Shown here: piece by piece, positions 42,768-55,719 of the stretch
Layout of the letters: every line of letters starts with the position of its first letter
How positions within the stretch are numbered: the stretch's first letter is position 1
Assembly: GCF_000003815.2 (NCBI RefSeq)
Contig: NC_049984.1
Span: forward strand, 217,472 to 281,471
DNA from: Branchiostoma floridae
Lineage: Eukaryota; Chordata; Leptocardii; Amphioxiformes; Branchiostomatidae
DNA: 64,000 nucleotides
Reading direction: 5' to 3'
Made by a program: the position numbers and the translations under genes
Notes under the pieces: model-generated
Databases searched by the model: none
Seen by the model: only the letters and a program-made list of their open reading frames with translations
What the model was told of the DNA's origin: nothing

Positions 42768-45700
42768 CACTACCAAAAATGCCATTCTTATTTATCTTTG
42801 TGGAAGAAAAGTTATCTTCCACAAAGAAAATTATTCTCTGTGTGAGAAAATAAGAAAACAAGAAAATGTCAGTTAGAAGGTGAAAGTTTTCTTAGAATAT
42901 TTTTCTCAGGCCAAGCTGTTCTTTCTTAAAGTTTTGGGACTAAAAACTTAAGATAAATCTTCTTGTGGCAAGAATGATTCTGTGGTACAGAATTTATATC
43001 TAATCATAGTTTTAAACCTATAAATGTTCTCTAAACTAAGAAAAATCATCTTATTCTAGAACAAAGATTAAATAACTTATAGCAGGAAAACCTAGATTAT
43101 GTTTCTTGAAAGGTTCTTGTAGCAAGAAAATCTTTCTGTCCTTAATAATAGATTTCTTGTTGCTTCTTGCACTAACCATATTATGCATCTTGTATGAAGA
43201 TTTAGATTCTTTCAACAAGAATAACCTTCCGTCCTTAAGAATAGATGTCTTAAACCAAATATATATTATCTTGTACAAAGATTAAGATTCTGGTAGCAGG
43301 TCAAACCTAGAATCAGTTTCTTGAAAGTTATTTGGAAGCAAGGAAACCTTTCTGCCCTAAAGAACTAAGTTACCAGTTAACAGAATATGCGTCTTGTGCT
43401 AAGATTCAGGATCTTGCTCAAGAATTCCTTTCTAATCTTAAGACTGATACTCTTACTCTTAGACAGTGATTCTCTGTACAAGTCCGGAAATCTTGCACCA
43501 GGAATATTTTACTTGCACCAAGAATCAGCTTCTGGTTCAAGAATTTCTTCCTTCCTAAAGACACACCAAGAAAATGTCTCTCGCATTGAGATTCACTTTC
43601 TTGAACAATCATTCCTGCTGTCAAATACTTGAAAACAGAAAATCACTAAATAGTTAATAGCAACTACAAAAATGTTAGAGGAAGAAATCTCAACAAATTA
43701 TGTGTATAGTATAGGAATGTTTATTACCACATTCTTGCATAAGACTTATGAAGTATGATCACAATAGTAACAGTCTTTGAATGGAAATACTTTTACGATG
43801 ACAGTACCAGACAAACATCAATAATTCCTTTACATTCAGATTGCCAATTATTTATCTTGATATACGAACAAGAAGAAGAGTCTCAAATTCATTACGCTTC
43901 TCAAAGAAGCATTTACAGCAATATTACTGCATTACTTAAATGGCAGTGTAGCTGTTTTGTAGCGGAATATGCTAACTACTACTAAAGGCCATAATTTATA
44001 AACTTAGATATAACTATTCCATATGGTTACAGAGTATCACATTCCAAAATAGAGCAAACCCTTGCAGTGAACTTTTCATTCTTGACATTTGGTATGGTCA
44101 AAACCTCCAGACACCTAGAGAAAAAGTGAAAGACCTTTATTACTTCGTAGTCTTACACAAAACAACAAAAAAGGTATAAAGTAAACAATTTTGAATAATA
44201 TATATTAATTTCAGTAATGCACTGTACTATATACCTATTCTTTAATCCACTGGTGACACCTATAGATATGTTTATATATGTTTACTTGATACCGTAATGA
44301 AGTTTTTGAACCGAAATACAGCAGACTAACCCTGTGATATGAAATGGAATCTCCCAACGATTATTTTGGTTAGACATACAATGTGCACATAGAATTTGGC
44401 AGCCAAAAGGTGGATAAACTATAGCTATGGAAACAACTCTTGCCTCTCCATATCTACTGCTTTGTCAAGATTCTGTGCCTTGTTGCTTTTGAACCCTATA
44501 CTCTAAAGTCTATGCATGGACTTCTTTTATCTTGAAGTATTTCAAGGTGGGGGAGGGGGGCACACTTACCTTATCCTTCATATCTGGTTCCCAGCTGTTT
44601 CTGCTGCATAGATTTTTAGCAAATTGAACCCAGTCACCAGTGCCTCACATGATTATGGTCCCTTTTACCTTACTTTTGACTGTAAAACTGGCATGAGTTA
44701 TCAACTGATACAAAGAGTAGTGAACTGAACTGCTGCAACTGTAACTCTGTTCAAAATGGAGATGGGGTAGCCCAACTGTACTCTGGGATACAGATCAACC
44801 AATCAGGGGTTCAGAAAAAGTCACATGACCAGAGACGCTAGAAAAACAAGAAATGTTAAGAAATATTTTCTTATAACTGTTCAAAATAGAGATGGACCAC
44901 CTGGGGTAGCCCAACAGTACTCTGAGATACAAATAAACCAATCAGGAGTTCAGAAAAAGTCACATGACAAGATAGGCTAGAAAATAAAGAAATGTTTTCT
45001 TGTTACCAAGACTAATTCTTAACAAAGACACCAAATGGGTTTGATTTGAGGAAATCAAAGTTTAACATAACTTTGAACTAAACATAGCTTGGTCACCAAC
45101 AGAAATTTCAAAAGAAAGGTTACCATACTATTCAACTAAATGTTATATCTTGCAACTACATGTACCTCTAGGTGCCATGAACCCCCCAAAAATATCTTGT
45201 TTTTCTTAATCAAGAAAGTTAAGAAATATATTCTAGTATATCTTAAACATTACCAAGAAAAACAAGAAGCATCTTTCTTAAGCTTTTTGAATAAGGAAAA
45301 CATAACATTAAAGAATTTTATGCTAGTTGTAACTTTTTGTTTTGATTTCTTGATTTTATGATGTAAGTAAGTGAAGAAAAGAATTCTTGTATCTTCTTAA
45401 ACATAACCAAGAAAATCAAGAATTATCTTTCTTAAACTTTCTGGATAAGGAAAATAAGAACATTTGTGAATTTTATGCTTGTCATATCTTGTTTTAGAGT
45501 TTCTTTTTTTCTTCTTTTTCTTAACATTATTTGGTCAAGAAAGTGAAGAAAAAAGTTCTTGTATCTTCTTAATTGATAGAAAGAAAAACAAGAATAATCT
45601 TTCTCAAACCCCCTGGATAAGAAAATCAAGAAAAGTCAAGAATGTTCTTCTAGCAAACCAAGATTTTATGTAGAAATTGAAAATGACAAGATTAAAGATC

Positions 45701-45989
45701 TTACGGTTAGAATCTATGGAATACTCTGTTTGATCTTAGAGAAAATGAATCTTATGGGAAGATTGAAAAATAAAGTTTTTCTTAAATTTCTAGAAAATTC
45801 TTGTTGGCAAGTATCTTAATAGAAATACTTTCTTCACTTAAGAAAAAATAGAGAAAAACTCTTTCTCCAAGAACTAACATACAGAGATTTTGCAGAGGGT
45901 TTCTTACTTTCCTTGAATTTTCTTTACCGAAGAAAATCTTTCTCTACATAAGAAAACAAGAAAAATAAGAAAAACCATTTTTGGTAGTG
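42768..45989. mobile_element. 3.2-kb inverted-repeat element with internal subrepeats
   Basis: The left end CACTACCAAAAATG, then CCATTCTTATTT, is mirrored by the right end AAATAAGAAAAACCATTTTTGGTAGTG. TA stands beside each end (one base offset on the right). The interior is filled with CTTG/CAAGAAA-rich degenerate repeats: TTCTTG..GCAAGAAAAC..TTTCTGTCCTTAAGAAT units at 43080-43600, a duplicated block at 44748-45000, and three units of about 155-175 bp near 45251, 45404 and 45577. No transposase frame was seen. Probably a large non-autonomous DNA transposon. Confidence 0.65.
44748..45000. repeat. Tandem duplication (about 125 bp, two copies)
   Basis: CTGTTCAAAATGGAGATGG, GGGGTAGCCCAACTGTACTC and GTTCAGAAAAAGTCACATGA recur in the same order from about 44878 (CTGTTCAAAATAGAGATGG onward). 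Both lie inside the 3.2-kb element. Confidence 0.8.
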
Positions 45990-46369
45990 CTATAGAAACT
46001 GTCAAACTGCTCATGAAGCTCATGACATTAAACCATGTATCAATATCTGCCATCTAACGACACCATAATTGTTCACTGGTGACGACTGTGGTGATATGAT
46101 TAACATGACAGGTTTAATTACAGCTCTCATATGTAATCATACCACTCAACACAGACTCCCCTGGAGACGATCGTACTGTCACGGCCAAGTTTATATCCAG
46201 AAGCTTACGTGTCGGCTGTTCGCTTCTTGTTTTTGTGTTTTATTAATGTTAGATGTAACTCCGAGTTACCCCAAAACCAGGTGACAGACCTTAGGTTCAT
46301 TTTCCTGGCAAAACAGATGAGTATAGAGTGGAACGTGAGCGCTGTATGCAGGTGTGAGACAGACTCTGA

Positions 46370-46610
46370 GTGCTAATGAACTAATGAGGGCGTTCCCGCG
46401 GCGACGACTCCCGTCGGTGTGTTTCCGCCGCGCCCCCGGGCCCTCCCGACATCAAAGCCTTCCCTGCCGTTATACGCCGTGTGGGAACGGATGCAATAAC
46501 CCAGAAACAATTAGAGCCGCGGCGCGCGCCGCCCGCGTTAACTGGATGATGGATTTGACAAGAGTTGTTAATGACTAACGGAGAATACGAGGCCCCAGCG
46601 CCAATCCTCC
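46370..46610. promoter_or_regulatory. Candidate conserved regulatory island
   Basis: CpG-rich (CCGCGGCGACGACTCCCG, CCGCGGCGCGCGCCGCCCGC) with GTGCTAATGAACTAATGAG at its left edge and CAATTAG (46508-46514). Same composition as the other islands. Inference only. Confidence 0.3.
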
Positions 46611-46854
46611 CCTACACCCCGGGGACGTTAGCATAGGGCTGGCCCTACCCTGGGGGCATTTGTGTCCTGCCCCTGGGGCATAAGTGCAGGTTTGATGAGG
46701 AGAAATTAACACAACAGGAACAAGTTTCAGTTGTTATGGCTGATTTACAGTCATAAACTCAGAGCTGGGCAACTATTGAATAGGAAATAACACTAACCAG
46801 CAACCACCTACAGTCATAAACCACATTAAATCAGTCGCTTCAAATCTTACACTG

Positions 46855-47371
46855 TTAAAGGGACATAATGTAGAAATATGGCGCCAAAATTTCAAATGTT
46901 TTGAACTTGAAAATCTCCATTCAGATTGACATTTGCAACTTATTTCTAACTTATCTGCGTCATTTTATCACATTTCTAGTGCTAATTAACGACTTCAAAG
47001 TAATCCGCGACCAAATTCACTTACTTCCGGGTAGCCTACCGGAAGTAAGCCGAACGTAGATTTCCAAATCGACCGTTGCGGTCGCAGATCTTCGGTGCTT
47101 TGCGGGGACTTTCAACAAACTTCAGTAATGATTCGAGCGAACCACCGAACGCGTTCTAAAGCGCACTTTGGCTCGCCGGCGAGTTGAATAAAATGGCGGA
47201 CAACTCAAACGGCGGAGGGAAGTGCGCATATTTCAAGACATCCTCACGGCTCAACAAAGTCGTAGTGATACGTTGTAAATATTGCTGTGCAGTGCAATAA
47301 GGTAGACTCAACTCATTATGTAGAGAAATGACCGAAAACAGTGACTTTAATTTTACATTATGTCCCTTTAA
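46855..47371. mobile_element. TTAA-flanked MITE (piggyBac/Kolobok-like)
   Basis: Perfect 18-bp ends TTAAAGGGACATAATGTA / TACATTATGTCCCTTTAA. The outer TTAA (46855-46858, 47368-47371) is the likely target duplication, as in piggyBac and Kolobok elements. There is no transposase. A central palindrome (CTTACTTCCGG 47020-47030, CCGGAAGTAAG 47039-47049) can form a cruciform and carries two ETS-type CCGGAAGT sites. Confidence 0.75.
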
Positions 47372-47689
47372 GACCCATTTGTGACCTTTTTCTTCAGAGT
47401 TGTTGAGACCAAGTTTGACTGGATATTTGTTTTTATTTACCATATTGATCACATATGGAGAAGAGACGCCCCTTTTTTGAACGGCATGTAAGCTGGGGTG
47501 GCAGTCAGGCCTTGTGACGCAGTAACTGAGAAACCCTTTAAGGAACGAACAAACACCTTTCTTCTGAAGGACGTGCTGTGGCCCACGTGCTAACTACATG
47601 GCCTGCACGTGTGCCAGAGGAGAGACATCCCAGCCACCACTGACAGACCACAGCCGACAGGACCTGCCAGCCTGACAGCACCACAGGAA

Positions 47690-48600
47690 AAACTCCTTGA
47701 CCTCCAACTTCTCTCTGCTGACAGACTGTGCCTGGCAGGGAGCAGGTTCGGTTTGAAGCAGAAACTTTTAACAAACGCTTTTTATTTGCCTTTACTTCCG
47801 TTTCCATAAGAAACCAGAACAGAAATTTAAAAAAAAAATTTTTCACATAATTTTTAAAACTCAACTATGCAGAGTCTCATATATGAAAACCTATACAAGC
47901 TGCCACCTGGAAGACTGTAGCCTGGCAGGGAGCAGGTTGTGTTTTTAGCAGAAAATAAGCATTTTATTTTCCTACCGTAGTTTCCCTCCTGTAAGAAACC
48001 AGAACAGAAATCTTAAAAAGATTTTTTTTTCACATGATTTTTATATATAACTCAAGTATGCAGACTCTCATATATGAAAACCTATAAGGACTCCAGGAAG
48101 AATAGTGATACTACATTTAGTATCACTAATGGAGATCCCAATAAAACAAACAAACAAACAAACAAACAAACAAACAAACAAACAAACAAACAAGACTCCA
48201 AGCTGCCACCTGTAAGACTATAGACTGGCAGGGAGTAGGTTGTGTTTTCAGTGGACATTTAGCATCTTATTTGTCTACCTCTCCCTTCCATTGGAAACCA
48301 GAACAGGAATTTTAAAGAAGTTTTTCCACATAATTTTTACACCTCAACCATGCAGTCCAAATACTGTAATTCCTGATTTTTTCAATGTACTGTTATGTTC
48401 ACGGTTTTCCCGGTGACGACTGTATCGTGAACTTATCATTACTGATAAAAAATAATTCACAGACTTTTTGTATGTGCACTTGCTGCAATAGTGAACATTT
48501 AGTTCGGAGTACAAGTTAAATTTTCTCAGACCGTGAAAGTTTGGTACCGAGAAGACAAAGTGAATTACAGTATATGAGAACCTACAGGCTGCCACCTGTA
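47690..48600. repeat. About 190-bp tandem repeat, 3-4 units, with a nested insertion
   Basis: CTGGCAGGGAG.AGGTT recurs at 47732, 47922 and 48225; CATATATGAAAACCTATA and AGCTGCCACCTG.AAG recur in order, with a last partial unit at about 48560-48600. The second unit is lengthened by a retroposed insert (48096-48193). Confidence 0.75.
48096..48193 (+). mobile_element. Short retroposed insert with (AAAC)n tail
   Basis: The insert ends GAGATCCCAATAAAAC plus about 12 CAAA units and is flanked by GACTCCA on both sides (48089-48095, 48194-48200), consistent with a 7-bp target-site duplication. GTGATACTA / TAGTATCAC form a small stem inside. Probably the 3' end of a SINE or LINE. Confidence 0.65.
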
Positions 48601-49322
48601 AGTTGAGAGGACCCGAAAAATAAGCAAGCGTATTAACACAGGTTCAACGAACTACATTTATCGTACTCCCAGTCTTCTTCTGAGAAGTTGTGGCTTTGGG
48701 TCGTACCAGTGAGGATAGTGGACGTGGGGGAGGTACAGGTATATACATTTTGTACGTATGCAGGGGTTGGCAAGACTTGTTTCTTTCCTTTCTGTCTTTC
48801 TGCAGAGTCAGTTCTTAGCGAACAATTTCAGTGAACTCAGGTGATACAGCAAACTCCTTGGCAGACTATTCTGGGTCCAAGAAATAGTTTCTTCCTCCCT
48901 TCGTTCTGTCCCTCCTTGCTTTGTCTACCTGCCCTTGCAGTTGTCCCAGCCCTGACAGCTGGTGTAGCCTTGGTAAGAACAGTCCAGGCCAAGCTAACTG
49001 CTAAGCAGTATGACTCCAAACAGCTGGAACAGATCCCTGCTCTTGTACAGTGTCACACTGACCCACTTGGCACAGGGCCATGTGACCTGTTCCAGCCAAT
49101 CAGCAGCCAGAAGCGGGGCTGTGGGCGGAGCCTGCCATTTTGGGCCACTTGTTGCTGGGGGCCTGAGGAAGCAGGTCGTCGACCCCAGATGTAGGGGAAA
49201 AGTTTGTTTGAACTGGGCGGCTATGGGAGCAAACAGGGCTTATCGCTGGCATCGGGAACACAACAGTTTAGGCCTATTACAGGCATTAAGGCAGACCCAG
49301 TACAGGGCACAGGGACGGCCTG

Positions 49323-49510
49323 GAGGGCAGGGGCGTGGTGCCTGGTTTCCATGGTAACATAGAGGCAGGGGTGTGGTGCCTGGTTTCCATGGTAACAGGG
49401 GGGTGGGGTGTGGTGCCGGGTTTCCATGTTAACATGAGGCAGGTGTACCCTGACTGGTTTCCATGGTAACATAAGGCAGGGGTGTGGTGCCTGGTTTCCA
49501 TGGTAACACA
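49323..49510. repeat. 37-bp minisatellite carrying RFX X-box-like motifs
   Basis: GTTTCCATGGTAAC (GTNRCC..RGYAAC) occurs at 49345, 49383, 49457 and 49494, and as GTTTCCATGTTAAC at 49420, every 37-38 bp. Spacers read AGGCAGGGGTGTGGTGCCTG. Confidence 0.85.
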
Positions 49511-50279
49511 GCTTTCTAGATGTATGACAGAAAACGGCTAGAAATGAATACAAGTTACCTTGCTGATCCTTTGTTAACCAAGCACTATACACATGTCTTA
49601 TGTAAGACTTGGGTGTGGAATACTGGATTAGTAGGTTAGTAAACCCAAGGAGACTAAGAGATAATGTCCTTAGTCGGTGAGCCTACATCTGAGCAGGTAA
49701 ACTTCAGACCAACATGAGGATGTCTGAAGCTCCCTGGCAACACAGCTTAGGTCCTTATCATCACATCTGCTTCAACAGTTATAAATCACTTTTCACAACT
49801 GACGAGCCATTGTTCTACATATCATAGATTTGATTAATTAAAAGTGATTTTTTTAAATTCATAAGATCACAGAATGGACGGACGTTCACCTTCAAGGTCA
49901 TCTTGCTTTGATTACCAGAAATTTTCAAGGTCACAATGTCCTTGAACACACCAGGTAGAGGTCATAACTTATCTGGACTGTCCTGAAACAAGTCAAGGGA
50001 TGTTTCTGATTTCAGTACCTAACCAGAATAGATGTTTCTTCATTAACACAACACTGCGGCTATTTCACTCCCCCTTCAACCCCCTTTTCATGCACAGAAA
50101 GCTGCTCCAAAAACATTTACGCTCCACAATAGGTCAGTGTGTGAGCTGGTTAACATGTCCTAATTACAGATGGAAGCCAACAAAACCGGTGCTGAAGCCC
50201 AATCACATGGGCAGGCAGGAACAACCGTATCTGCCATCTATGGCAGGGCTGGGGTTAGTCTGACCAGATAAGCTGGGAG

Positions 50280-51030
50280 TTTGTGAAGTTAGAATCCTTC
50301 CCATACGAAATGGCACTTTGGGTGGCGCCCATCTCCATTCTGTAGCCTTGGGCCACACAGTTTTTTGTGCAGTCACTTCAGCAGGGGGCTAGTCCACTGG
50401 TAGTGATGTGTGTTCAACTTCCATAGTCTTTCTGCCAACTGCCAGGCGAATCCTACCCACCTGGACATTGCCCCGGTGAACAAGAAGGTTACAGAGACCT
50501 GCTGGGTGTAGATAGACAGTAGGGCTGGGCTGAACAGCCTGTTACAATGTAGGTCTGAATACTGGAGGGTTTCTTATCTAAGGGACAAGAAAAGCTGCAT
50601 GTTCATGTGCTAGATGGGTGTGAATACTCCTATATAAACTGTATTTCTAGGTTGTAATTTCTTTCAGTTGTTTCCTTATTTTCTGCCCCACTCAACCAAA
50701 CTGCTTAGCCCACTGACAAACCACAGGTAACAAGCCAAGGATAGGACATTTATTGTCTGGGAAGAACTTCAGAAAAAAGGGCATATACTGGTGACAGATT
50801 TTAGAAATTAACTTTAGTAGTAGTCCACTGTGTCCTGCTGCTGAGGATTGCACTAATTTTGTGAAAGGAAAACCTGTTGAACTCACTGTAAGTAAATAAA
50901 ACCGAAAATAAAACCCTGCTATTCTAAGCTGTGTTACCCTCCCAGCCTGACAGTATCCCACAGTTCAAGAGTTATTACAGGATCAGGCCTGTCAGCGGAG
51001 TCCTTGTAAAACTGATAAACACCTACACTT
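50280..51030. other. Intronic DNA, nothing recognised
   Basis: No exon, island or repeat structure could be supported. Confidence 0.4.
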
Positions 51031-51631
51031 GACATGTTGGCACACGGGGAGTTTTATACACCTCCGTCCACCAGCCAATCACATCGCAGCACCGGTGGTA
51101 ACCACGGTGACATCACTGCCCAGGAATGTTCCATTGTGAGAGCAGTGCTGTTGCTGAGGAGGAAGGGATGTCAGGCTCAACGGTCGAGCCGATCACAGAA
51201 AACAAAAGGCCGTGTGGTTACGGGACAATCCAGTGGCTGTCAGGTCGTAAATAAGGCACCGTGGATGTGGGTTAATGGTGGAACGGTGGGGCGTTGCTGG
51301 GCGCCACTCAAGATTAATGGGGGAAATTCCTATAGACCCACCTGTGGGATAAGGGCTTTAGGTGAAAGTGTTCTTACATAGTGTGTCCCACACAAATGTA
51401 AAAAGTCACACCTGAAAAATAATTTTATTTCTCAAGTTTCAAATTAATTTTTCAAGTTTCAAATTCATGTTGGATGCCCTAGATCAAACGTTAAACAAGA
51501 AAATGCCGAAACATTTCAAAATTCTGCCAATGATGGTAAAAGCCAGGGTGTTCTCATCCCATACTGCTACATATTTATCAATCTTTTGGTAAGTGGACTA
51601 GTTTCAGTGAGTGTGCATGTAGCAGTGGTGT

Positions 51632-51835
51632 AATTGTTGTGCAATAAAGTTTATCATTATCATTTACAATTAGTTCTTACTGGATCGACAGTTGAGATTA
51701 GGCACATTTGAACCTGAATCTTCCCCACAGTGGTGTAATTGGTGCAATTAAGTTTATTATTCTTATTTACAATTAACTAAACTTGTTACTGGACCAACAG
51801 TTAAGTTTGGGGACGTTTGAACCTGAATGTTCCCA
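51632..51835. repeat. Tandem duplication, about 102 bp x2, of a retroelement-like tail
   Basis: GTGGTGTAATTGTTGTGCAA, ATTTACAATTA, TTACTGGA and TTTGAACCTGAAT occur in the same order in both copies (from about 51626 and 51731). The first copy holds a TGCAATAAAG end like that at 730-790. Confidence 0.65.
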
Positions 51836-52961
51836 ACAATATTCTGTGTGATTTTCAGGAGCTGCCTCCGTCCTTTGCTCACCACGATGACGAAGGGACC
51901 TGTCAGTTTCACACAACACGCCCGTCCGTTTCTCCCTCCCCCGACAGCAGGTAAAGCAGGGCCTGGCGGGTGATTGGCAGGGCGGGTCCCGCCTGATGAA
52001 CTTTAACACAAATATTGAACCATTTGCTTATCAAACATTCCAGTTTAACCACAAAGTACACGCTGGGCGATTAGTCAAACTTTCCTCCAACCGCAGGAAA
52101 CCCTCACCGCGCAGGGGGCATTAGAGTTACTCATTCTCTGGCCGAGGTTTTGCTCACAAGTGTGAAAATAAACTACAATGTTATATTTCATCTAGATGTA
52201 CAGATAAAAAAGTGTTAAGTTGAAACATTATGCTCTTCTCAACACTCCTAGGAAAGGTTAAACTTTACAATTCTAAAATTCACTCAACAGAAGCTACTCT
52301 CTGTCACAGGACTTTCAATCCAAACTTTTTCTTTGGAAAACTGAAGCATCGTTTTACAAGTTAGTGAGGGCGATAAATTGGTTTTGCTTTTGATCTAAAA
52401 CATGTAACCTACATTGTAGCAAAACGTGACCTCAGACTTATCAAGTTCAAATTTTCTGATTTGGGAGGGTGAAAGACACCTGCCAATGTCTAAACCCACC
52501 TGAGACAGGTGTTCCTAAGCAGGTGTGCAGAAACACCTGTCTGTGAGGAAACTTCTGCTTAATGTGTGCGGGGGACAAGTTTGACCTTGAACACCAATGT
52601 CAGGGTGACCCCAAGGTCACAGTGCACAGATTTCACCCACGTGCACATCAAAGTCAGCCTGATGACTCCCCCCCCCAAAAAGGCTACTCGCTTCCGCAAA
52701 ACTTTTACAAAGCAAGAAAATGTTCTAGTCACCTTGACATGGCAAACCAGAATAGATAATATCTAATCTAAATTACCTGTGTGTAAGTAGTTTCTACTTC
52801 TTGTTTTTTGCTGCTGAAACTAGCCTGACTTTAAAAGCTTTCAATTTGGCCAGTTTGAAACAAAGTACTCCCACCCAAATCGGTGACTTCTACAGAAGTT
52901 TCACCACGGAAACTCTGAGATAACCAAACTGCAGCTGGGTCCTTTGGTGAGAACTTGAGTG

Positions 52962-53232
52962 CAGGGTTGGACTAGTCCACTAGCCCTATTGTCCCGGGCA
53001 AGTGAAAATGCCGATCGGGCAAGTGCATGACCTACCCTACTTGTCTGATCGGGCAAATTAGATTTTTTTCAATTGAGTAAGATTTTAATGTACTTGCTAC
53101 TTTTCACAGTCATGGCATCAAGCAATGGTCAACACAGAAAAATAGAGCCAATAACAAGTCTTCCATCAATGGAAGTGACAATGCATAGAAAAATTTCGGG
53201 CAAGTGAATTTTAGAAAACTTGTCCAACCCTG
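52962..53232. mobile_element. 271-bp MITE with CAGGGTTGGAC termini
   Basis: Ends CAGGGTTGGACTAGT and ACTTGTCCAACCCTG, flanked by GAGTG on both sides (52957-52961, 53233-53237). The interior repeats GATCGGGCAA / TCGGGCAAGTG words. CAGGG ends suggest hAT, but a 5-bp duplication is shorter than the usual 8. Confidence 0.7.
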
Positions 53233-53239
53233 GAGTGAC

Positions 53240-55715
53240 TATAAAGCAAACTACAATGGACAAATCTCTAATGACTCTAACAAACTTCACACATGTTACA
53301 CCAGTAGTGAAGGACAGGGAAGAAAACTTAGCCTCCGGCTGTGACAGGAGAATCTGAGTGACTTTTGCCCAAACAACAATGAACCAGTCTTCAACAACTC
53401 TGTAAAAGTTACACCAGACATCCCAGTACTGAGGGACAGGAGAGAAAACTTTGCCTCCGGCGGTGTGACAGGGACTGAACGGCCTCCTTCACGCTAACGG
53501 AAAATCTAAAAATAACCCTTGTCTCTTGGGGAGGGGAGCTCCAATTTTAAACATTCTACCGTTGCCCCCTTATGTGACAGACAACTGAAGGCTGTGTCTC
53601 TTTGTGAGATGACAGAAGTGTGTTTGAAGAAAAGTAAATGAACACAGTACAGAGGACAGCCGTGTTGACAGGGCAAATTTGGGCTGTCCGCGAGGGTTTG
53701 CTCATGTGCGGTTGTACTCAGGAGTAAGGCTGCTGCTTTGGGGTTTCATAAACCTGATGATGCTTGGACTAGAAAAAGCTGAAAAATATACGATTCTGAA
53801 AGTATTCTTTCTACACTTTTGTCTTCTGTAGATCTCGAAGTATCATCTTTTGCAGGTAAAAGAGTTTTGTGATGAAAAGATAAATATGTATAAATTGTTG
53901 AGACACGACCACCTGTTAAGAGCTCTGTGTGACGAAACTTTATTGACTCTTTTTTCTTTTTTTTTTCTTCATCCTGATCCAGGTGACTTATCCGTTTCTT
54001 TTCTAAGAAGTTCTGCAAAATGTACAAAACATGTTTATTCCCCCGACGGAAACGACGTTTGTTTTCCAGCTATTCGGCAGCTAGGAGATTAAATATGCCC
54101 AATGTCGGGTAAAAGACATGTTGACTAGAGTAGAGGGCTGATGTGACTGTTGGGGTAACTACTGCTTCACCTGTCAATCATCTAGCAGGGGTCAACCAGG
54201 GTCAACCACAACCACTGCAGCTTTTCACTGCCCATAGAAAGTTATACTCCTATTCTATTGACAAAAAAGGGACTTTGGGGGCTTTTTTTACCCGCAAAGC
54301 CTCAATTGTTTACTTGACAGAACTGAATGTATTTGGCTTCAACACCTGTATATAGGTTGGGGACCAAACTGATTTTTGGTCCTCTGATGACTTTTTGCAT
54401 TGACCCTATTAGTTTCCTAACAGAGAGGAAGAAAACAATATTGCTGCTAATCGTGTTGAGTAGAAGTATTTTAAACCCAGCTCCCTGCTATAACATCTCC
54501 CCGACGTCCGAATGATTAACAGCGTGTCAACATTTACGCCCTCATAAAAACGAACCACAGCGGCCTCAAGACAAACAGGCCGTCCCCTAAGTCCACACAT
54601 CGCTCCACACAACAGACAGGCGGACGCCACCGGTTCACTGGCGTGCCTGCATGGCAATGTCTACACCTCTGCATAAGGATATCATGGCCACTGTTCTTTC
54701 TTAGATAATTTCTCCCATTCCCTCAGCACAATAAACAGGAGGATGCCACCGGCAGACCTAACTTCTGCTGCACAATGTCTGCACAAACCTTGCCACATCT
54801 CAACAACTCACATGCTAAAACTTAACACTATTCATGTTAAACATTGGTCATATTGAGCCTAGATGCTGGGAATGTGAAAAATTTGATTGTTTTAATGCCT
54901 TGAAAGACTCATGTAGTAGCTGTGAATGTAGGGTCATCAGAAAGAGTTTGGTTTTAACCAAAGCTTTGTTTCGACATAACGTTTCTGGATTTGGAGACTT
55001 GAAAACCCTGGCCTCTCCTGTTCAAATTTGATGTGATGAGCGTTTCTACATGATTTTAAAGGATTAGCAGAAAAAACAAACTTTCCCCAGACTGACAGGC
55101 ATGCCAAGGTTGTTGACTGACAGTTTCTCCCAAAAAGCCTTTGCTTTAAAGATTACAAAGCTCCACTCTGTCAAGATCTTAGCAACCTGAGAGACTTGAG
55201 TCTTTCATCATTGATGGCATGTAATGCAGTTTTTAACTTAATCAGATCAGAAGGTTCACAAAAAACTTTGACACTTCAAGTTACCACAGGAAACCACTAT
55301 CCCTTGCACCCGGCATTGCCTTAAGTCTTGTTCTACTGTAAAAAAAATTTGAATTTATTTTTCTTCAACCTGTGCTCTTTGCATGAGTGTCACTTTCTTT
55401 AAGTCTACAAGACGACTCTTAAAAGCCTTTTCTGCAGAAAACCAGTACTTTGTAAATTGACTGTATCATAAAGTTTTCAAGAGACCCAGCATTCAGCAAT
55501 CCTGTGCTATTTAAAGTTGCCCTTCATTGCTCTACTTAGAAAACTTTTTTTTCACTGTGCACTTTGGCTGAACATGACTTTCCTTAAGTCCACATGATGA
55601 CCCTTAAGACAGTTCTGAATGTTTTGTGCAGGTGTTGCAGGCTTGGCCTCACCTGGAGACGAACACATGCACAGCCACATCTCAGAAACAACCCGAGAAA
55701 AACATGTTTGACATG
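53240..55715. other. Intronic DNA, nothing recognised
   Basis: Short frames without domains. Two TGAGGGACAGG-like phrases with GAAAACTT.GCCTCCGGC.GTG (53313, 53428) form a loose local duplication. Confidence 0.4.
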
Positions 55716-55719
55716 TGAG

